Of a stretch of DNA of 64,000 bases, positions 26,269 to 35,423 are shown in pieces. The translations under genes and the position numbers were made by a program. The DNA comes from JAEVLT01 sp964484065. Its GTDB lineage: Bacteria > Bacillota > Bacilli > Bacillales > Cytobacillaceae. Location: contig CAZAEW010000001.1 of the NCBI GenBank assembly GCA_964484065.1, positions 62,001-126,000 on the forward strand, in the 5' to 3' direction. Positions within the stretch are counted from its first letter, which is position 1. Each line of letters starts with the position of its first letter. The notes beneath the pieces were generated by a model, which saw only the letters and a list, made by a program, of their open reading frames with translations, did not search any database and was not told the origin of the DNA.

Positions 26269-26661
26269 TTATTCTAAAACAATGGTTCCATTTATGTTCG
26301 TAAAAATTTTTGAAGATGCTTCTTGTCTATCTAATGCTGTGATAACCGTTCCATTTTTCGCACTAACAACTAATGCAGCATTCTTTAACAATACAAGCGA
26401 ATCTGTAACACCTTTCTTTTTTGCCTCAGATACCTTTTCTTCAATTTTTGCCCAGTGGTCTTCCGAGATGGAAATATTTCTTTCCATTAATCGTTCCTGT
26501 GCATGCTTACTGACAACTAATTTATTGGTTGATTCGATTGCTGCCTTTAATTGAGCCGCAAATGTCTGATTGTTACTCGGACTAACTTGCGTGGCATTGT
26601 ACAATTTGGAGTTTGCTTTACTAATCGGTGCTCCTATTGGACGGAACTGGGAATAATCCAT
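26269..26661 (-). CDS. Flagellar operon protein of the TIGR02530-like family, function unknown
   Basis: A 130-residue soluble protein between flgD and flgE. The second half holds the family core: VSKHAQERLMERNISISEDHWAKIEEKVSEAKKKG can be followed as alternating blocks, then SLVLLKNAALVVSAKNGTVITALDR and a final NGTIVLE. The first 50 residues are polar and likely disordered. Small proteins of this type are found beside flgD-flgE in many Firmicutes, but I know of no assigned role; export substrate, chaperone or hook-cap accessory are all possible. GGAAGTGGTGAA precedes the ATG. Confidence 0.85.
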   Translation of the reverse strand: MDYSQFRPIGAPISKANSKLYNATQVSPSNNQTFAAQLKAAIESTNKLVVSKHAQERLMERNISISEDHWAKIEEKVSEAKKKGVTDSLVLLKNAALVVSAKNGTVITALDRQEASSKIFTNINGTIVLE

Positions 26662-26679
26662 TTCACCACTTCCAATTCA

Positions 26680-27105
26680 TTATTCAATTTTCGTTATTTG
26701 CGACGAGGAAATATTCGTTCCTGCTTCATCATCGAGCTGGAAATTCGTTAGTCCATTCTTTAGAGAAACAGATTTCACGACTGCCGAATTTTCTTCCCCG
26801 TTTTCATCTAAATATGTCACTGTTTTTCCGATCATCAATGCAGACTGTATAAATTGATTTTGCTGCCCCTGCTTAATAAAGCTGTCAATGGAACTGTTCA
26901 GATTTGTCATTTGTTCCAGTGAAGAAAAATTAGCCATTTGTGAAATAAATTCAGTATCTTGCATTGGATTAAGCGGATCCTGATTCTGAAGCTGTGTCAT
27001 CAAGATTTTCAAAAAGTCATCTTTTCCAAGTGAGTTTGTCCCTGTTTTATTTGCTTGATTTTGATTGTTATTTAGAAAATACGTGGAATCAATCGTATTT
27101 GCCAT
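26680..27105 (-). CDS. flgD: Flagellar hook-capping protein FlgD
   Basis: Scaffold at the tip of the growing hook. The N-terminal half shows the family signature LGKDDFLKILMTQLQNQDPLNPMQDTEF in two blocks, then ISQMANFSSLEQMTNL. The product (141 residues) has the short C-terminus typical of Bacillus FlgD and lacks the long Ig-like region of enteric FlgD. The frame is open to a GTG at 27114 abutting fliK; I chose the ATG at 27105 because AGGTGATG gives a normal spacing. Confidence 0.93.
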   Translation of the reverse strand: MANTIDSTYFLNNNQNQANKTGTNSLGKDDFLKILMTQLQNQDPLNPMQDTEFISQMANFSSLEQMTNLNSSIDSFIKQGQQNQFIQSALMIGKTVTYLDENGEENSAVVKSVSLKNGLTNFQLDDEAGTNISSSQITKIE

Positions 27106-27114
27106 TTTCATCAC

Positions 27115-28302
27115 CTATTCCTGATTGGTTAAAGCTTCTTCAAGCGTTAGTGTAAACCCGGTATCGGCTTCATCGCTGAGAAATTCTTCTTGTTTTGGCT
27201 CTTGTTTTTCCTGCTGCTGATTCTGGTGGTTACGATTGGAACGTTCTTGCTGGAAGCCTGATTGCTGCTGATTAATTTCGATTGTTTCTACTTTAATGTT
27301 TTGTGACTCAAACGCATGCCTTAAAGTATGTAAATGAGATTCAAGCGCATGTTTAGCAGCGTCCGTTGTTGTTAAAATTCTGGCAGCAATCAATTCACCT
27401 TTTTGAATAAGTTCAATTCGCAATGAGCCTAGATTTTCCGGGAAAAGCTTGATCGACAGTTTTTGAATTCCGTCTCCTTTTGAAAATTGACTTTTGGCTA
27501 AAATCGATTCAAATTGTGAAATCAAATCATTGGGAGAAACAGATTTTTGTGTTCCTGCCAGCATGACGGTCAGCTGTTCAGGCCTTGACATATGCTGGAA
27601 TACAGGAAAGGTTCCATTGTCCCCTGTTAATCTTCCGGCTGTTTTTATTTCATCTGTTTGAGTTGAACCAGCATTGGTCCGTACATCTTTTAAAACCTGT
27701 GAAAACGTATTTTGAAGATACTGCAGCTTTGAATTGCTTTTACCCGTTTGCAGCAACGTCTCCAGTTGATCCTGAACAGAATCGAGTAATCCAGTTAAAT
27801 ATTGTTGATTAGGAGTATTCTGATCCGAAAGTAAATGATACAGCTTTGCTGCTTTCAAAAAGAGGACAGCATCCTCGTTAGGATTAGATAATAATTGGCT
27901 TACGTTCAATCCAGAAAACCCGGCGATGAACATTTCAATGTCGTCTAATCCATTATCCTTCTTTTTATTTGCATTTTTCTGGAGCCCATCGAGAATTTCC
28001 GACCATTTTTCATCGCTTATTCCTAACAAATCTTTAATGGCCGTCAAAAGACCTTGATGGGAATCCAGAACGGCTGTCTTGCCCCCCGTTAATTGCTGCA
28101 GATTATTGTTTTCAAGGTACGACAGCAAGTCTTGAATACTTTGTGTCTCGTTATTGGTTTGGAGCAAATTGTCCTCGCTGAGATTTGAACTTTTCCCGCA
28201 GACAGCTTTTGTTAACAATTGATGAAAACCGCCTGCTTTGTTGGTGGGCGCTTCAGTGAAATTTTTTGTTGTTAAAATATTACCTACCCCGGCAACCTCC
28301 AT
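27115..28302 (-). CDS. fliK: Flagellar hook-length control protein FliK
   Basis: Molecular ruler that is secreted and then triggers the FlhB switch. The 395-residue sequence has a low-conservation Asn/Gln/Leu-rich ruler part and the FliK C-terminal domain (about 270-360), visible as LSIKLFPENLGSLRIELIQ and GELIAARILTTTDAAKHALE. A Gln/Glu-rich tail follows (QQQSGFQQERSN, then KQEPKQEE). The frame is open to 28332, but AAAGGAGGTG stands at proper distance before the ATG at 28302. It abuts flgD. Confidence 0.92.
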   Translation of the reverse strand: MEVAGVGNILTTKNFTEAPTNKAGGFHQLLTKAVCGKSSNLSEDNLLQTNNETQSIQDLLSYLENNNLQQLTGGKTAVLDSHQGLLTAIKDLLGISDEKWSEILDGLQKNANKKKDNGLDDIEMFIAGFSGLNVSQLLSNPNEDAVLFLKAAKLYHLLSDQNTPNQQYLTGLLDSVQDQLETLLQTGKSNSKLQYLQNTFSQVLKDVRTNAGSTQTDEIKTAGRLTGDNGTFPVFQHMSRPEQLTVMLAGTQKSVSPNDLISQFESILAKSQFSKGDGIQKLSIKLFPENLGSLRIELIQKGELIAARILTTTDAAKHALESHLHTLRHAFESQNIKVETIEINQQQSGFQQERSNRNHQNQQQEKQEPKQEEFLSDEADTGFTLTLEEALTNQE

Positions 28303-28336
28303 TTCTTCACCTCCTTTCAAGGAAATTTTCAACCTA

Positions 28337-28957
28337 TTAGCTGGAACTGTCTTTGTTTGTATTTGTCATTAGTTCTGTAAATCTGGCTGCCTGAGTTGGG
28401 TCCATGTTTTCCATAATGGCGGCAAGGATTTCCGGCTTGATCGCTGTTAAAATTTTTAAAGCCTCTGTATCCGGCATATTTGCGATAATCATTGCTGCTT
28501 TTTTGGGTGACATGGTTTCGTACGTACTTACAATGTCTTTAAGGGCCCGTGTACTATTCTTTTGATTTGCAAGCGCATCGTCAACTTCTTGCTGCAGCTG
28601 ACTGTTTTTTAATTGAGCCTGTGCCAATTCCTCACTTCTCTTATTAAGCTGTGACTGGAGCTCTGATATTTGCTTTTCCTTGTCTTTAAGATCTGCTTGA
28701 AGCTGAGAAGCAGTTGGACCGGTTGTATCTTTCCTGCCGCTATTGGTCTCTTTAGAAAAGAGACTGGATACCAAAGGAATTTTTTGGCTGATATTTTTTG
28801 CTTCATTCACGACGTTTACTCCTGCAAGTGTCGCGACGATCAAGGCAACGATCAAAGCAACTAAAAGCGGGATGACTCCCAAAAAGACAACCTTCTGAAT
28901 GGGCTTGGCTTTTTTAACTTGTTTTTCCTCGAGTTCTTTATTCATTTGTTGTGCCAC
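28337..28957 (-). CDS. ylxF: YlxF: membrane-anchored coiled coil with MgtE-N-like domain
   Basis: The position between fliJ and fliK and the layout match B. subtilis YlxF, whose exact role is unclear. One membrane helix lies at about residues 22-45 (VVFLGVIPLLVALIVALIVA), then a coiled coil of about 85-135, and a C-terminal MgtE_N-type domain (YETMSPKKAAMIIANMPDTE, then AAIMENMDPTQAARFTELM). MotE proteins of alphaproteobacteria share this plan and act as chaperones of the periplasmic MotC. The start is GTG with GGGGG 8 bases upstream, lying in the end of fliJ. Confidence 0.85.
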   Translation of the reverse strand: MAQQMNKELEEKQVKKAKPIQKVVFLGVIPLLVALIVALIVATLAGVNVVNEAKNISQKIPLVSSLFSKETNSGRKDTTGPTASQLQADLKDKEKQISELQSQLNKRSEELAQAQLKNSQLQQEVDDALANQKNSTRALKDIVSTYETMSPKKAAMIIANMPDTEALKILTAIKPEILAAIMENMDPTQAARFTELMTNTNKDSSS

Positions 28958-28959
28958 TA

Positions 28960-29403
28960 TTAATACCCCCGACTCATGTATGCTTGAATCGAGATATCAT
29001 CCATTTGTTTTGCCTCGATAAATTTCATGCCTTCCAAATACTGCAAAAATCCTTTTTCTTTCATTTTTGTATATTTCTTTACTTCTATATTTGTTTCAAT
29101 CAGTTTATCTTGATAGAGATTCATTCGGTTTCGAGCATTGATAACCATTTTTTGATAATATTCAATGCTTTTTTGAAGATTCACAATGAATTGCTGATGA
29201 TGGCGGATTTCTTGAACGGCTAGCCCGCTAACTAATCGAGAAGATTGATAGGATTCCAGATCCTCTTTTTTCTTTAAAAGCTCGTATAATTTTTCTGCGG
29301 CTTCTTCAAATTTTCGGACAGCGACATGATATTCCGCCAAAGCATCGCCTTTTTCTTTTTCTTTGATTTGAAGGATTTTATCAAATTTGTATTGATAACT
29401 CAC
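28960..29403 (-). CDS. fliJ: Flagellar export chaperone/ATPase stalk protein FliJ
   Basis: Forms the central coiled coil that inserts in the FliI ATPase ring and contacts FlhA. The 147-residue protein is almost wholly alpha-helical coiled coil, starting MSYQYKFDKILQIKEKEKGDAL. The start is GTG with AAAGGTGAG 5 bases upstream. It lies 2 bases after fliI, the normal order. Confidence 0.92.
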   Translation of the reverse strand: MSYQYKFDKILQIKEKEKGDALAEYHVAVRKFEEAAEKLYELLKKKEDLESYQSSRLVSGLAVQEIRHHQQFIVNLQKSIEYYQKMVINARNRMNLYQDKLIETNIEVKKYTKMKEKGFLQYLEGMKFIEAKQMDDISIQAYMSRGY

Positions 29404-29405
29404 GT

Positions 29406-30722
29406 CTACTCACCTTTTCCTAATAACTGAAATAAACGACCCAGCCCTTCCTCCATTGAAACCTTATCCTCCGTTCCTTGCTTCAGAAAAGAAATGATTT
29501 GCGGATACATTCGGATTGCTTCATCAATTTCTTTCGAGGAACCTTTTTTGTAAGCTCCAATGTTGATCAGATCCTCTGAATTAATGTAGGTGCTTAACAA
29601 TTCTCTTAATTTCTCTGCGGCACGAATGTGTTCTTTTGTGACGATATTATTCATAATCCGGCTGATGCTTTTGAGAACGTCAATGGCAGGATACTGACCT
29701 TTATTGGCAAGTTCTCTCGATAACACAAAATGTCCGTCAAGAATTCCCCTGACCGTATCAGCTATCGGTTCATTCATGTCATCTCCATCGACTAACACCG
29801 TGTAAAATCCGGTTATTGAGCCGTACTGATTGGTTCCGGTCCTCTCCAATAGTTTAGGAAGGATGGCAAAAACGGAAGGGGTATATCCTTTTGTAGTCGG
29901 AGGTTCGCCTACTGCCAGTCCCACCTCGCGTTGTGCCATAGCTACACGTGTAACAGAATCCATCATCATCATAACGTTAAGCCCTTTGTCACGGAAATAT
30001 TCGGCAATGGCTGTAGCCGTAAAGGCTCCTTTAATTCTCATCAAAGCCGGCTGATCGGACGTTGCAACAACAACGATCGAACGCTTTAAGCCTTCTTCTC
30101 CTAAATCCCGTTCAATAAATTCCCTGACTTCCCGGCCGCGCTCACCAATCAAGGCAATAACATTTAGATCCGCTTTTGTGTTGCGTGCTATCATACCAAG
30201 TAACGTGCTTTTTCCGACACCGCTCCCGGCAAAAATACCAACCCGCTGTCCGCTTCCGACCGTTAGAAGGCTGTCAATTATTCTTACCCCAACCTCGATT
30301 GTTTCTGTGATTGGCGGTCTTTGCATCGGATTTGGCGGGGACTGTTCCGTTGGCACCGATGATAACCCTTTTGGCAGCAGAGAGTTGTCCAACGGCTGTC
30401 CCAGTGAATCAATGACCATCCCGAGAAGACCATCACCCACCTTTATTTCAAGAGGTTTTAAGGTGGCTTCAACTAGACTTCCAGGTGAGATATCTTGTAT
30501 CGATGTATATGGCATTAAAATGACATTTTCATCTTTGAACCCGACAACCTCCGCTTGAATTTTCCTTTTTTTATGAAAACCGACGTAAATATAGCAAACA
30601 TCACCGATTGAACTTTCAGGTCCCTGGGATTCGATCATGAGCCCTACAACCCTTTTCACCTTGCCGTATCTTTTATAGGAATCCAAAGCGCCTATTTGAT
30701 CAACCACATTGGCAAGATTCAT
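29406..30722 (-). CDS. fliI: Flagellum-specific export ATPase FliI
   Basis: F1-beta-like ATPase that energises and orders substrate entry to the export gate. Walker A is AGSGVGKST at about residues 165-173, Walker B is VMMMMDSVTR, and the catalytic-E block is VIALIGERGREVREF; the C-terminal AEKLRELLSTY helix is also typical. The length of 438 is standard. The start overlaps fliH by 4 bases (ATGA). Confidence 0.97.
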   Translation of the reverse strand: MNLANVVDQIGALDSYKRYGKVKRVVGLMIESQGPESSIGDVCYIYVGFHKKRKIQAEVVGFKDENVILMPYTSIQDISPGSLVEATLKPLEIKVGDGLLGMVIDSLGQPLDNSLLPKGLSSVPTEQSPPNPMQRPPITETIEVGVRIIDSLLTVGSGQRVGIFAGSGVGKSTLLGMIARNTKADLNVIALIGERGREVREFIERDLGEEGLKRSIVVVATSDQPALMRIKGAFTATAIAEYFRDKGLNVMMMMDSVTRVAMAQREVGLAVGEPPTTKGYTPSVFAILPKLLERTGTNQYGSITGFYTVLVDGDDMNEPIADTVRGILDGHFVLSRELANKGQYPAIDVLKSISRIMNNIVTKEHIRAAEKLRELLSTYINSEDLINIGAYKKGSSKEIDEAIRMYPQIISFLKQGTEDKVSMEEGLGRLFQLLGKGE

Positions 30723-31492
30723 CTTTCTTCACTCTCCAAAAGCTCAATCAGTTTTCGCTTCAATTCTTCAAGCTGGCTGTCGATACTTGCATCGATTCTG
30801 CCATTTGCCGATTCAATAATACAGGAGTTATTTGATAGTTCATCATTCGGAAAAATATACAGATCTCTTTCATGAGGAAAAATGGCCTTTAATTCTTCTT
30901 TTCTTGATAAAAGAAATTCGTAATGGCAAGGACTAACATGCAGTTCTACATCCAGATACTCCCGTGCTTCCTTTAATGCCCGCTTCACAACCGATAAAAA
31001 TCCATCTTCCGTTCCTAATTTTTCACCAAGAATTTTTTCAGCTACTTTTAAACCAATTTGCAGAATCGTTTTTTCCGATGATTCAACTTGGTGCTGATAA
31101 TCTTTTTTTGCGTTCTTGATCACTTCTTGCGCAAATAGGATGTTTTTTTGGTACTCTTTGTACCCCTGGTCTTTACCCTCGTTGAAGCCACTTGAAAAAC
31201 CTTCCTGCTTTGCAGACTCGATTAATTGTTCTTTTTCCTGCTTCCAGGCCTCTTTTTCATCAGAAATTCGGCTATGAATGGAATCCGCTAATCGTTTTGC
31301 CTCTTCAATAATTCTTTGAGCTTCCTGATGGGCATGGGCAATGATTTCCTTTTGCTCTTCTGCCGTATAGAGAAAATCCTGAGGATCTTCTTCATGATTC
31401 TTCTGTTTCAGGATTTTAATGGCAATGATTTTTTGCTGATCTGCTAAATGGGATGCCCATTGCGATTTAATGATGTTAGACAATAATATCAT
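30719..31492 (-). CDS. fliH: Flagellar export ATPase regulator FliH
   Basis: Peripheral stalk protein that holds FliI and docks it on the C-ring. The 257-residue product is highly charged and helical, with a long coiled coil (about 40-130) and a V-type ATPase E-subunit-like C-terminal domain (LKVAEKILGEKLGTEDGFLS). The start is uncertain. The frame opens at 31528, deep in fliG. GGAGGTGATG lies at 31488-31500; the ATG at 31492 overlaps that SD, while TTG at 31483 lies 11 bases after GGAGG and gives MSNIIKSQW. I report the ATG; the TTG is a real alternative. Confidence 0.88.
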   Translation of the reverse strand: MILLSNIIKSQWASHLADQQKIIAIKILKQKNHEEDPQDFLYTAEEQKEIIAHAHQEAQRIIEEAKRLADSIHSRISDEKEAWKQEKEQLIESAKQEGFSSGFNEGKDQGYKEYQKNILFAQEVIKNAKKDYQHQVESSEKTILQIGLKVAEKILGEKLGTEDGFLSVVKRALKEAREYLDVELHVSPCHYEFLLSRKEELKAIFPHERDLYIFPNDELSNNSCIIESANGRIDASIDSQLEELKRKLIELLESEER

Positions 31493-32492
31493 CACCTCCG
31501 CCGCGGGCCACGACAATTTCACCAGCATCTTCTAAGCGCCGGATAACAGCAACAATCCTTGATTGCGCTTCTTCCACATCTCGAAGCCGTACTGGTCCCA
31601 TGTATTCCATTTCATCTTTAAATGTTTCTACCATGCGCTGAGACATATTTTTAAAGACAATTTCTTTAACTTCTTCACTTGACACTTTAAGTGAAAGAAG
31701 GAGATCTTCATTTTCACAATCACGGATAACCCGTTGGATCGCACGATTATCGAGAGTGACAATATCCTCAAAGACAAACATTCTTTTCTTGATTTCTTCA
31801 GCCAGCTCCGGATCCTGAATCTCAAGAGCATCCAAAATGGTCCGCTCTGTTGCACGGTCAACACCATTTAAAACTTCTACGACAGCCTCGATGCCTCCGG
31901 TATTGGTGTAATCCTGAGTTACTGTCGCTGACAGCTTTCTTTCAAGAATTTGTTCTACCTCATTGATAATCTCCGGAGATGTGCTGTCCATTACGGCAAT
32001 CCTTCTCGCAATGTCCGCTTGCACATCTTGAGGCAGCTCGGACAGAATTTTACCGGCTTGAGCTGCGTCAAGATACGAGAGAATTAATGCTATCGTTTGC
32101 GGGTGTTCATTCTGAATAAAATTTAATATTTGAGCAGGATCCGCCTTTCTTGCAAAATCAAACGGACGGACCTGCAGGGAGGATGTTAGGCGATTAATAA
32201 TAACCAATGCCTGGTCTGTTCCCAATGCCTTTTCGAGAATGGTTTTTGCATACCCGATTCCGCCTTGGGAGATATAATCCTGTGCAAGAGCAATATTATG
32301 AAATTCCTCCAATATTTCCTCTTTTGCACCTGCTTCCACTTTTTTTATTCCTGATATTTCTAATGTAAGTTTTTCAATTTCCTCTTCATTTAAATGCTTG
32401 TAAACGCTCGCCGATACATCTGGTCCAAGGGAAATAAGGAGGATAGCGGCTTTTTGCTTTCCGGATAGCCCTTTTTGTTCTCTCTTTGCCAT
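31476..32492 (-). CDS. fliG: Flagellar motor switch protein FliG
   Basis: C-ring rotor protein that interacts with the stators. The 338-residue sequence shows LSGKQKAAILLISLGPDVSA at the N-terminus, the EHPQTIALILSYL middle motif, LPQDVQADIARRIAVMD, and the C-terminal torque domain (MFVFEDIVTLDNRAIQRVIR, then FKNMSQRMVETFKDEMEYMG) with the charged residues that face the stator. AAGGAGGAGAG precedes the ATG. It overlaps fliH. Confidence 0.97.
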   Translation of the reverse strand: MAKREQKGLSGKQKAAILLISLGPDVSASVYKHLNEEEIEKLTLEISGIKKVEAGAKEEILEEFHNIALAQDYISQGGIGYAKTILEKALGTDQALVIINRLTSSLQVRPFDFARKADPAQILNFIQNEHPQTIALILSYLDAAQAGKILSELPQDVQADIARRIAVMDSTSPEIINEVEQILERKLSATVTQDYTNTGGIEAVVEVLNGVDRATERTILDALEIQDPELAEEIKKRMFVFEDIVTLDNRAIQRVIRDCENEDLLLSLKVSSEEVKEIVFKNMSQRMVETFKDEMEYMGPVRLRDVEEAQSRIVAVIRRLEDAGEIVVARGGGDDIIV

Positions 32493-32513
32493 ATCAATCT
32501 CTCCTCCTTACAG

Positions 32514-34112
32514 TCAATCTTCTGCAATCCATGTTCGAAGTAATTTTGCAAAATCTTCAGGATGTTCTTTCGCCATTTTCTCCAGCTGCTTTCTTCGCAC
32601 CGTACCTTCATTTTCCTGTTCCTCATTTACATCAGGAACATAGATTGGTTCTGGCGGCAAGTCCTGTTCTAAATACTCATCATCGTTTCTCTTTCTTAAA
32701 CGCATAAATAACAATACCAATAAAACAATAACTGCCAGGAGCAGTATTCCTCCTGCTGTGTAAACCCACCATGGGATTGAAGTTTGAGTGCTTTGGGTTG
32801 TTGCTGTCTTTCCATTGAACTTCTGGACAGAAACCACGACTTTATTTTTTATATCCTTGTCCGTCAATGTCTTTCCTGTACTGCTTTTATCAATTGTTGT
32901 TCTTACAATCGTACCCAAGATATTTGAAATATCATTGATCGTTGACTTAGGAAGCGATTTAGGATTACTAGAAGTCGGAGGTTCAACCATTACTTGAATC
33001 CCTAAATCCCTTATTTTATAAGGACTCTCGACAATTTGTTTGCGAACACGGTTAACTTCGTAATTCACTTTATCATCTGTTTTTTGATAGTCCCCATTGG
33101 ACCCGCTGCCTGACACATAACTCGAACCAAGTGAATCACTTGTGGTTCCTGATTGAGGTGTTCCTCCAGCTGCTGCACCATTGCCGGTAAAAGTTTCTTT
33201 GATATTCTCAGCACTTACAGCTATCCCCTTCATATTGTCTTTATCAACAGGAGTAACTAGATTTTCTTCTCGATTTTCTTGTGTAAAGTCGATGTCAGCT
33301 GACACGGATACTACGACTTTATCCGGACCCATCAAAGTTGACAGCATGGTTTGGACTTGTCTTTGAATATCGCGTTCAATTTGTTTTTTAATCTCGTTAT
33401 TAGTTGTGTAGGCTGAAGCAGTTAAAGAAGTATTATTATTATTTAAATCATAGTACTCAAAATATTGGTTCATGATGACGATATTATCTGTAGGAAGGTT
33501 TGGCACACTTTTTGAAACCAATTGATAAAGCCCTTTAAGTTGGGCATCGCTAAATTGATATCCCGGTTTTACCGTTAACACAATTGAAGCTGAGGCTGAT
33601 TCTCCTTTATCCGTCACAAAAATGCCTTTTTCGGGCAGGTTGATCATCACTTTTGCATCCTGGACACCGTCAATTCCCTTGATTAAATTAGATAGTTCCG
33701 TCTGCATGGCATCCAGTTTAATCATATTGAATTCGTTGTCGGTTGTTCCAAGACCGGCATTTTGGCTAAAAAAGGAGTAATCAATATTTCCCGTTTTCGG
33801 TAAGCCCTCAGAAGCAAGCTCTACTTTCATCGTATCTACGACATCATCAGGAACCTTAATCGTCGTTCCGCCATCAGCAAGTTCGTACTTAACTCCTTTA
33901 GTGTCCAGGCTTTGCTTAACAGTTCCCGCTTCAGAAGGAGATAGATTGCTATATAAAGGAACATAGGTCGTTCTTGATGAAAAATAAGACGCAATTCCAA
34001 TGACCGCAATCAGCAAAATAGCTGAACCAAGAAAAATTCCTTTCTGCTTTTTGGTTCGGCTTTGCCAGTAAGTTTTTATGGTGTTTATGTACTTCTTTAG
34101 AAAATCATTCAT
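32514..34112 (-). CDS. fliF: Flagellar MS-ring protein FliF
   Basis: Forms the membrane ring that nucleates the basal body. Residues near 28-46 and about 448-470 form the two membrane helices; between them lie the ring-building motifs (YVPLYSNLSPSEAGTVKQSL, AQNAGLGTTDNEFNMIKLDA-like block, and KGIDGVQDAKVMINLPE). The C-terminal tail (QLEKMAKEHPEDFAKLLRTW) is the FliG-binding part. The frame is open to 34163, but CGGGAG lies 6 bases before the ATG at 34112, giving 532 residues. Confidence 0.96.
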   Translation of the reverse strand: MNDFLKKYINTIKTYWQSRTKKQKGIFLGSAILLIAVIGIASYFSSRTTYVPLYSNLSPSEAGTVKQSLDTKGVKYELADGGTTIKVPDDVVDTMKVELASEGLPKTGNIDYSFFSQNAGLGTTDNEFNMIKLDAMQTELSNLIKGIDGVQDAKVMINLPEKGIFVTDKGESASASIVLTVKPGYQFSDAQLKGLYQLVSKSVPNLPTDNIVIMNQYFEYYDLNNNNTSLTASAYTTNNEIKKQIERDIQRQVQTMLSTLMGPDKVVVSVSADIDFTQENREENLVTPVDKDNMKGIAVSAENIKETFTGNGAAAGGTPQSGTTSDSLGSSYVSGSGSNGDYQKTDDKVNYEVNRVRKQIVESPYKIRDLGIQVMVEPPTSSNPKSLPKSTINDISNILGTIVRTTIDKSSTGKTLTDKDIKNKVVVSVQKFNGKTATTQSTQTSIPWWVYTAGGILLLAVIVLLVLLFMRLRKRNDDEYLEQDLPPEPIYVPDVNEEQENEGTVRRKQLEKMAKEHPEDFAKLLRTWIAED

Positions 34113-34187
34113 GTTATTCTCCCGGTTACTCTGTCTTGAATCGGCAGTATATAACCGCTTCATTCTTTAGTTTTTGCCTAAAAGCTA

Positions 34188-34499
34188 TTAAACTTGCATT
34201 CTCATTATTTCTTGATAGGCGTCGATTACTTTATTTCGAACCTCTACAGCTGCCTGCAGCGTAATATTGGCCTTCTGCTGTGCAATCATGACCTGGGAAA
34301 GATCAACATTTTGACCGCTTGCTAATTTGGCTGTCATTTGATCTGAATCAAACTGTGATTTATTAATTTCGTTAATTGAATCTTTTAATACGGACGCAAA
34401 ACTCTTTTGCGTTTCGAATGGTGTAGTAGTCTTAGAAACTTTATTATTATTTGATGATGGCAAAATTTGTTGCACAGACTGAAAATTGATCGTATTCAT
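34188..34499 (-). CDS. fliE: Flagellar hook-basal body adaptor FliE
   Basis: Small protein joining the MS ring to the proximal rod. The 103 residues show SFASVLKDSINEINKSQFDS, the LASGQNVDLSQVMIAQQKAN block and a C-terminal VRNKVIDAYQEIMRMQV helix. It lies between flgC and fliF, 12 bases after flgC. Confidence 0.95.
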   Translation of the reverse strand: MNTINFQSVQQILPSSNNNKVSKTTTPFETQKSFASVLKDSINEINKSQFDSDQMTAKLASGQNVDLSQVMIAQQKANITLQAAVEVRNKVIDAYQEIMRMQV

Positions 34500-34511
34500 T
34501 TACGTTCTCCT

Positions 34512-34976
34512 TTATTTTCCGATTTCCAATGCCTTCATCATCATTCCTTTAGTGGCATTTAAAACCGTTACGTTGGCTTCGTAAGATCTTGTTGCACTAA
34601 TTAAATCAGTCATTTCCCGAAGAGGGTCCACATTTGGTAGACGCACATATCCGCTTGCATCTGCATCAGGATTTTCAGGATCATAGACTGTTTTAAATGG
34701 AGTAGTGGTATCTTCTTCTATTTTTGAAACAACCACTCCGTCTCCTGCTGAAGATAATCCGTTCGGATTCATTGCATTTTGCAGAAAAGAGGAAAATGAG
34801 CCCCCGCTTGGCTGCAAAACAACCGTTTTTCTTCTGTACGGCTCCCATTTCCCATCAACCAGCTTTGCCCGAGTTGTATCCGCATTCGCCATATTGGAAG
34901 AAATGACGTCCATTCTTAGCCGCCCGGCAGTCAGGGCTGATGCCGTTGTATTTATATTTTGAAAAATACCCGCCAT
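34512..34976 (-). CDS. flgC: Flagellar proximal rod protein FlgC
   Basis: Rod subunit of 154 residues. The N-terminal signature is ASALTAGRLRMDVISSNMAN and the C-terminal one is TDLISATRSYEANVTVLNAT. A rod insertion (VVLQPSGGSFSSFL) lies between. The SD sits in the last codons of flgB, 2 bases away from its stop codon. Confidence 0.96.
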   Translation of the reverse strand: MAGIFQNINTTASALTAGRLRMDVISSNMANADTTRAKLVDGKWEPYRRKTVVLQPSGGSFSSFLQNAMNPNGLSSAGDGVVVSKIEEDTTTPFKTVYDPENPDADASGYVRLPNVDPLREMTDLISATRSYEANVTVLNATKGMMMKALEIGK

Positions 34977-34978
34977 GT

Positions 34979-35374
34979 TTATTTACCTCCGCGTATTACA
35001 GTCTGGAGCGCAGAAAATTTGCCGTTCATCTGCTCAATCAGGGCATCATAATAGATTTGATTTGCTGCTAAATCTGACATTTCCTGATCCATATCTACAC
35101 TATTGCCATTGTTATTGTATTGAACATTTTGCCGTGTAATAATTGCGGACTGAGATTCAGTATTGTCGGAAAAATCAATATGCCTGCTATCTGTTCGGTT
35201 CGTCTCGAAGTTTTGGCCAAGCTCATTTTGTAAGATTGATTTGAAACTTACGTCCTGTGCTTTATAGTTCGGAGTATCTACATTTGCGATGTTTTGAGAT
35301 ATGACTTTTTGCTTAAGCGAAGAGTAAGTTAGTGCCTGATCCAACAGGTTGAAAGTATTCGAAAATAATTTCAA
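34979..35374 (-). CDS. flgB: Flagellar proximal rod protein FlgB, first gene of the fla/che operon
   Basis: Rod subunit of 131 residues. The family block KQKVISQNIANVDTPNYKAQ lies near residue 22 and the C-terminal helix is QEMSDLAANQIYYDALIEQM. The start is TTG at 35374 with AAGAAGTGATT about 8 bases upstream. It is the first cistron of the fla/che operon, preceded by 388 non-coding bases and the codY terminator. Confidence 0.94.
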   Translation of the reverse strand: MKLFSNTFNLLDQALTYSSLKQKVISQNIANVDTPNYKAQDVSFKSILQNELGQNFETNRTDSRHIDFSDNTESQSAIITRQNVQYNNNGNSVDMDQEMSDLAANQIYYDALIEQMNGKFSALQTVIRGGK

Positions 35375-35408
35375 AAAAAATCACTTCTTTCGACAAATTT
35401 CAAACAGT

Positions 35409-35423
35409 ATAATTATGAAAATT
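35409..35423 (-). promoter_or_regulatory. Possible CodY box upstream of flgB
   Basis: The minus strand reads AATTTTCATAATTAT, 11 of 15 matches to the consensus AATTTTCWGAAAATT; the left half is perfect. It lies about 35 bases before the flgB start. CodY is known to repress the fla/che promoter in B. subtilis, and codY is the next gene upstream here. Four mismatches in AT-rich DNA is weak evidence. Confidence 0.3.
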
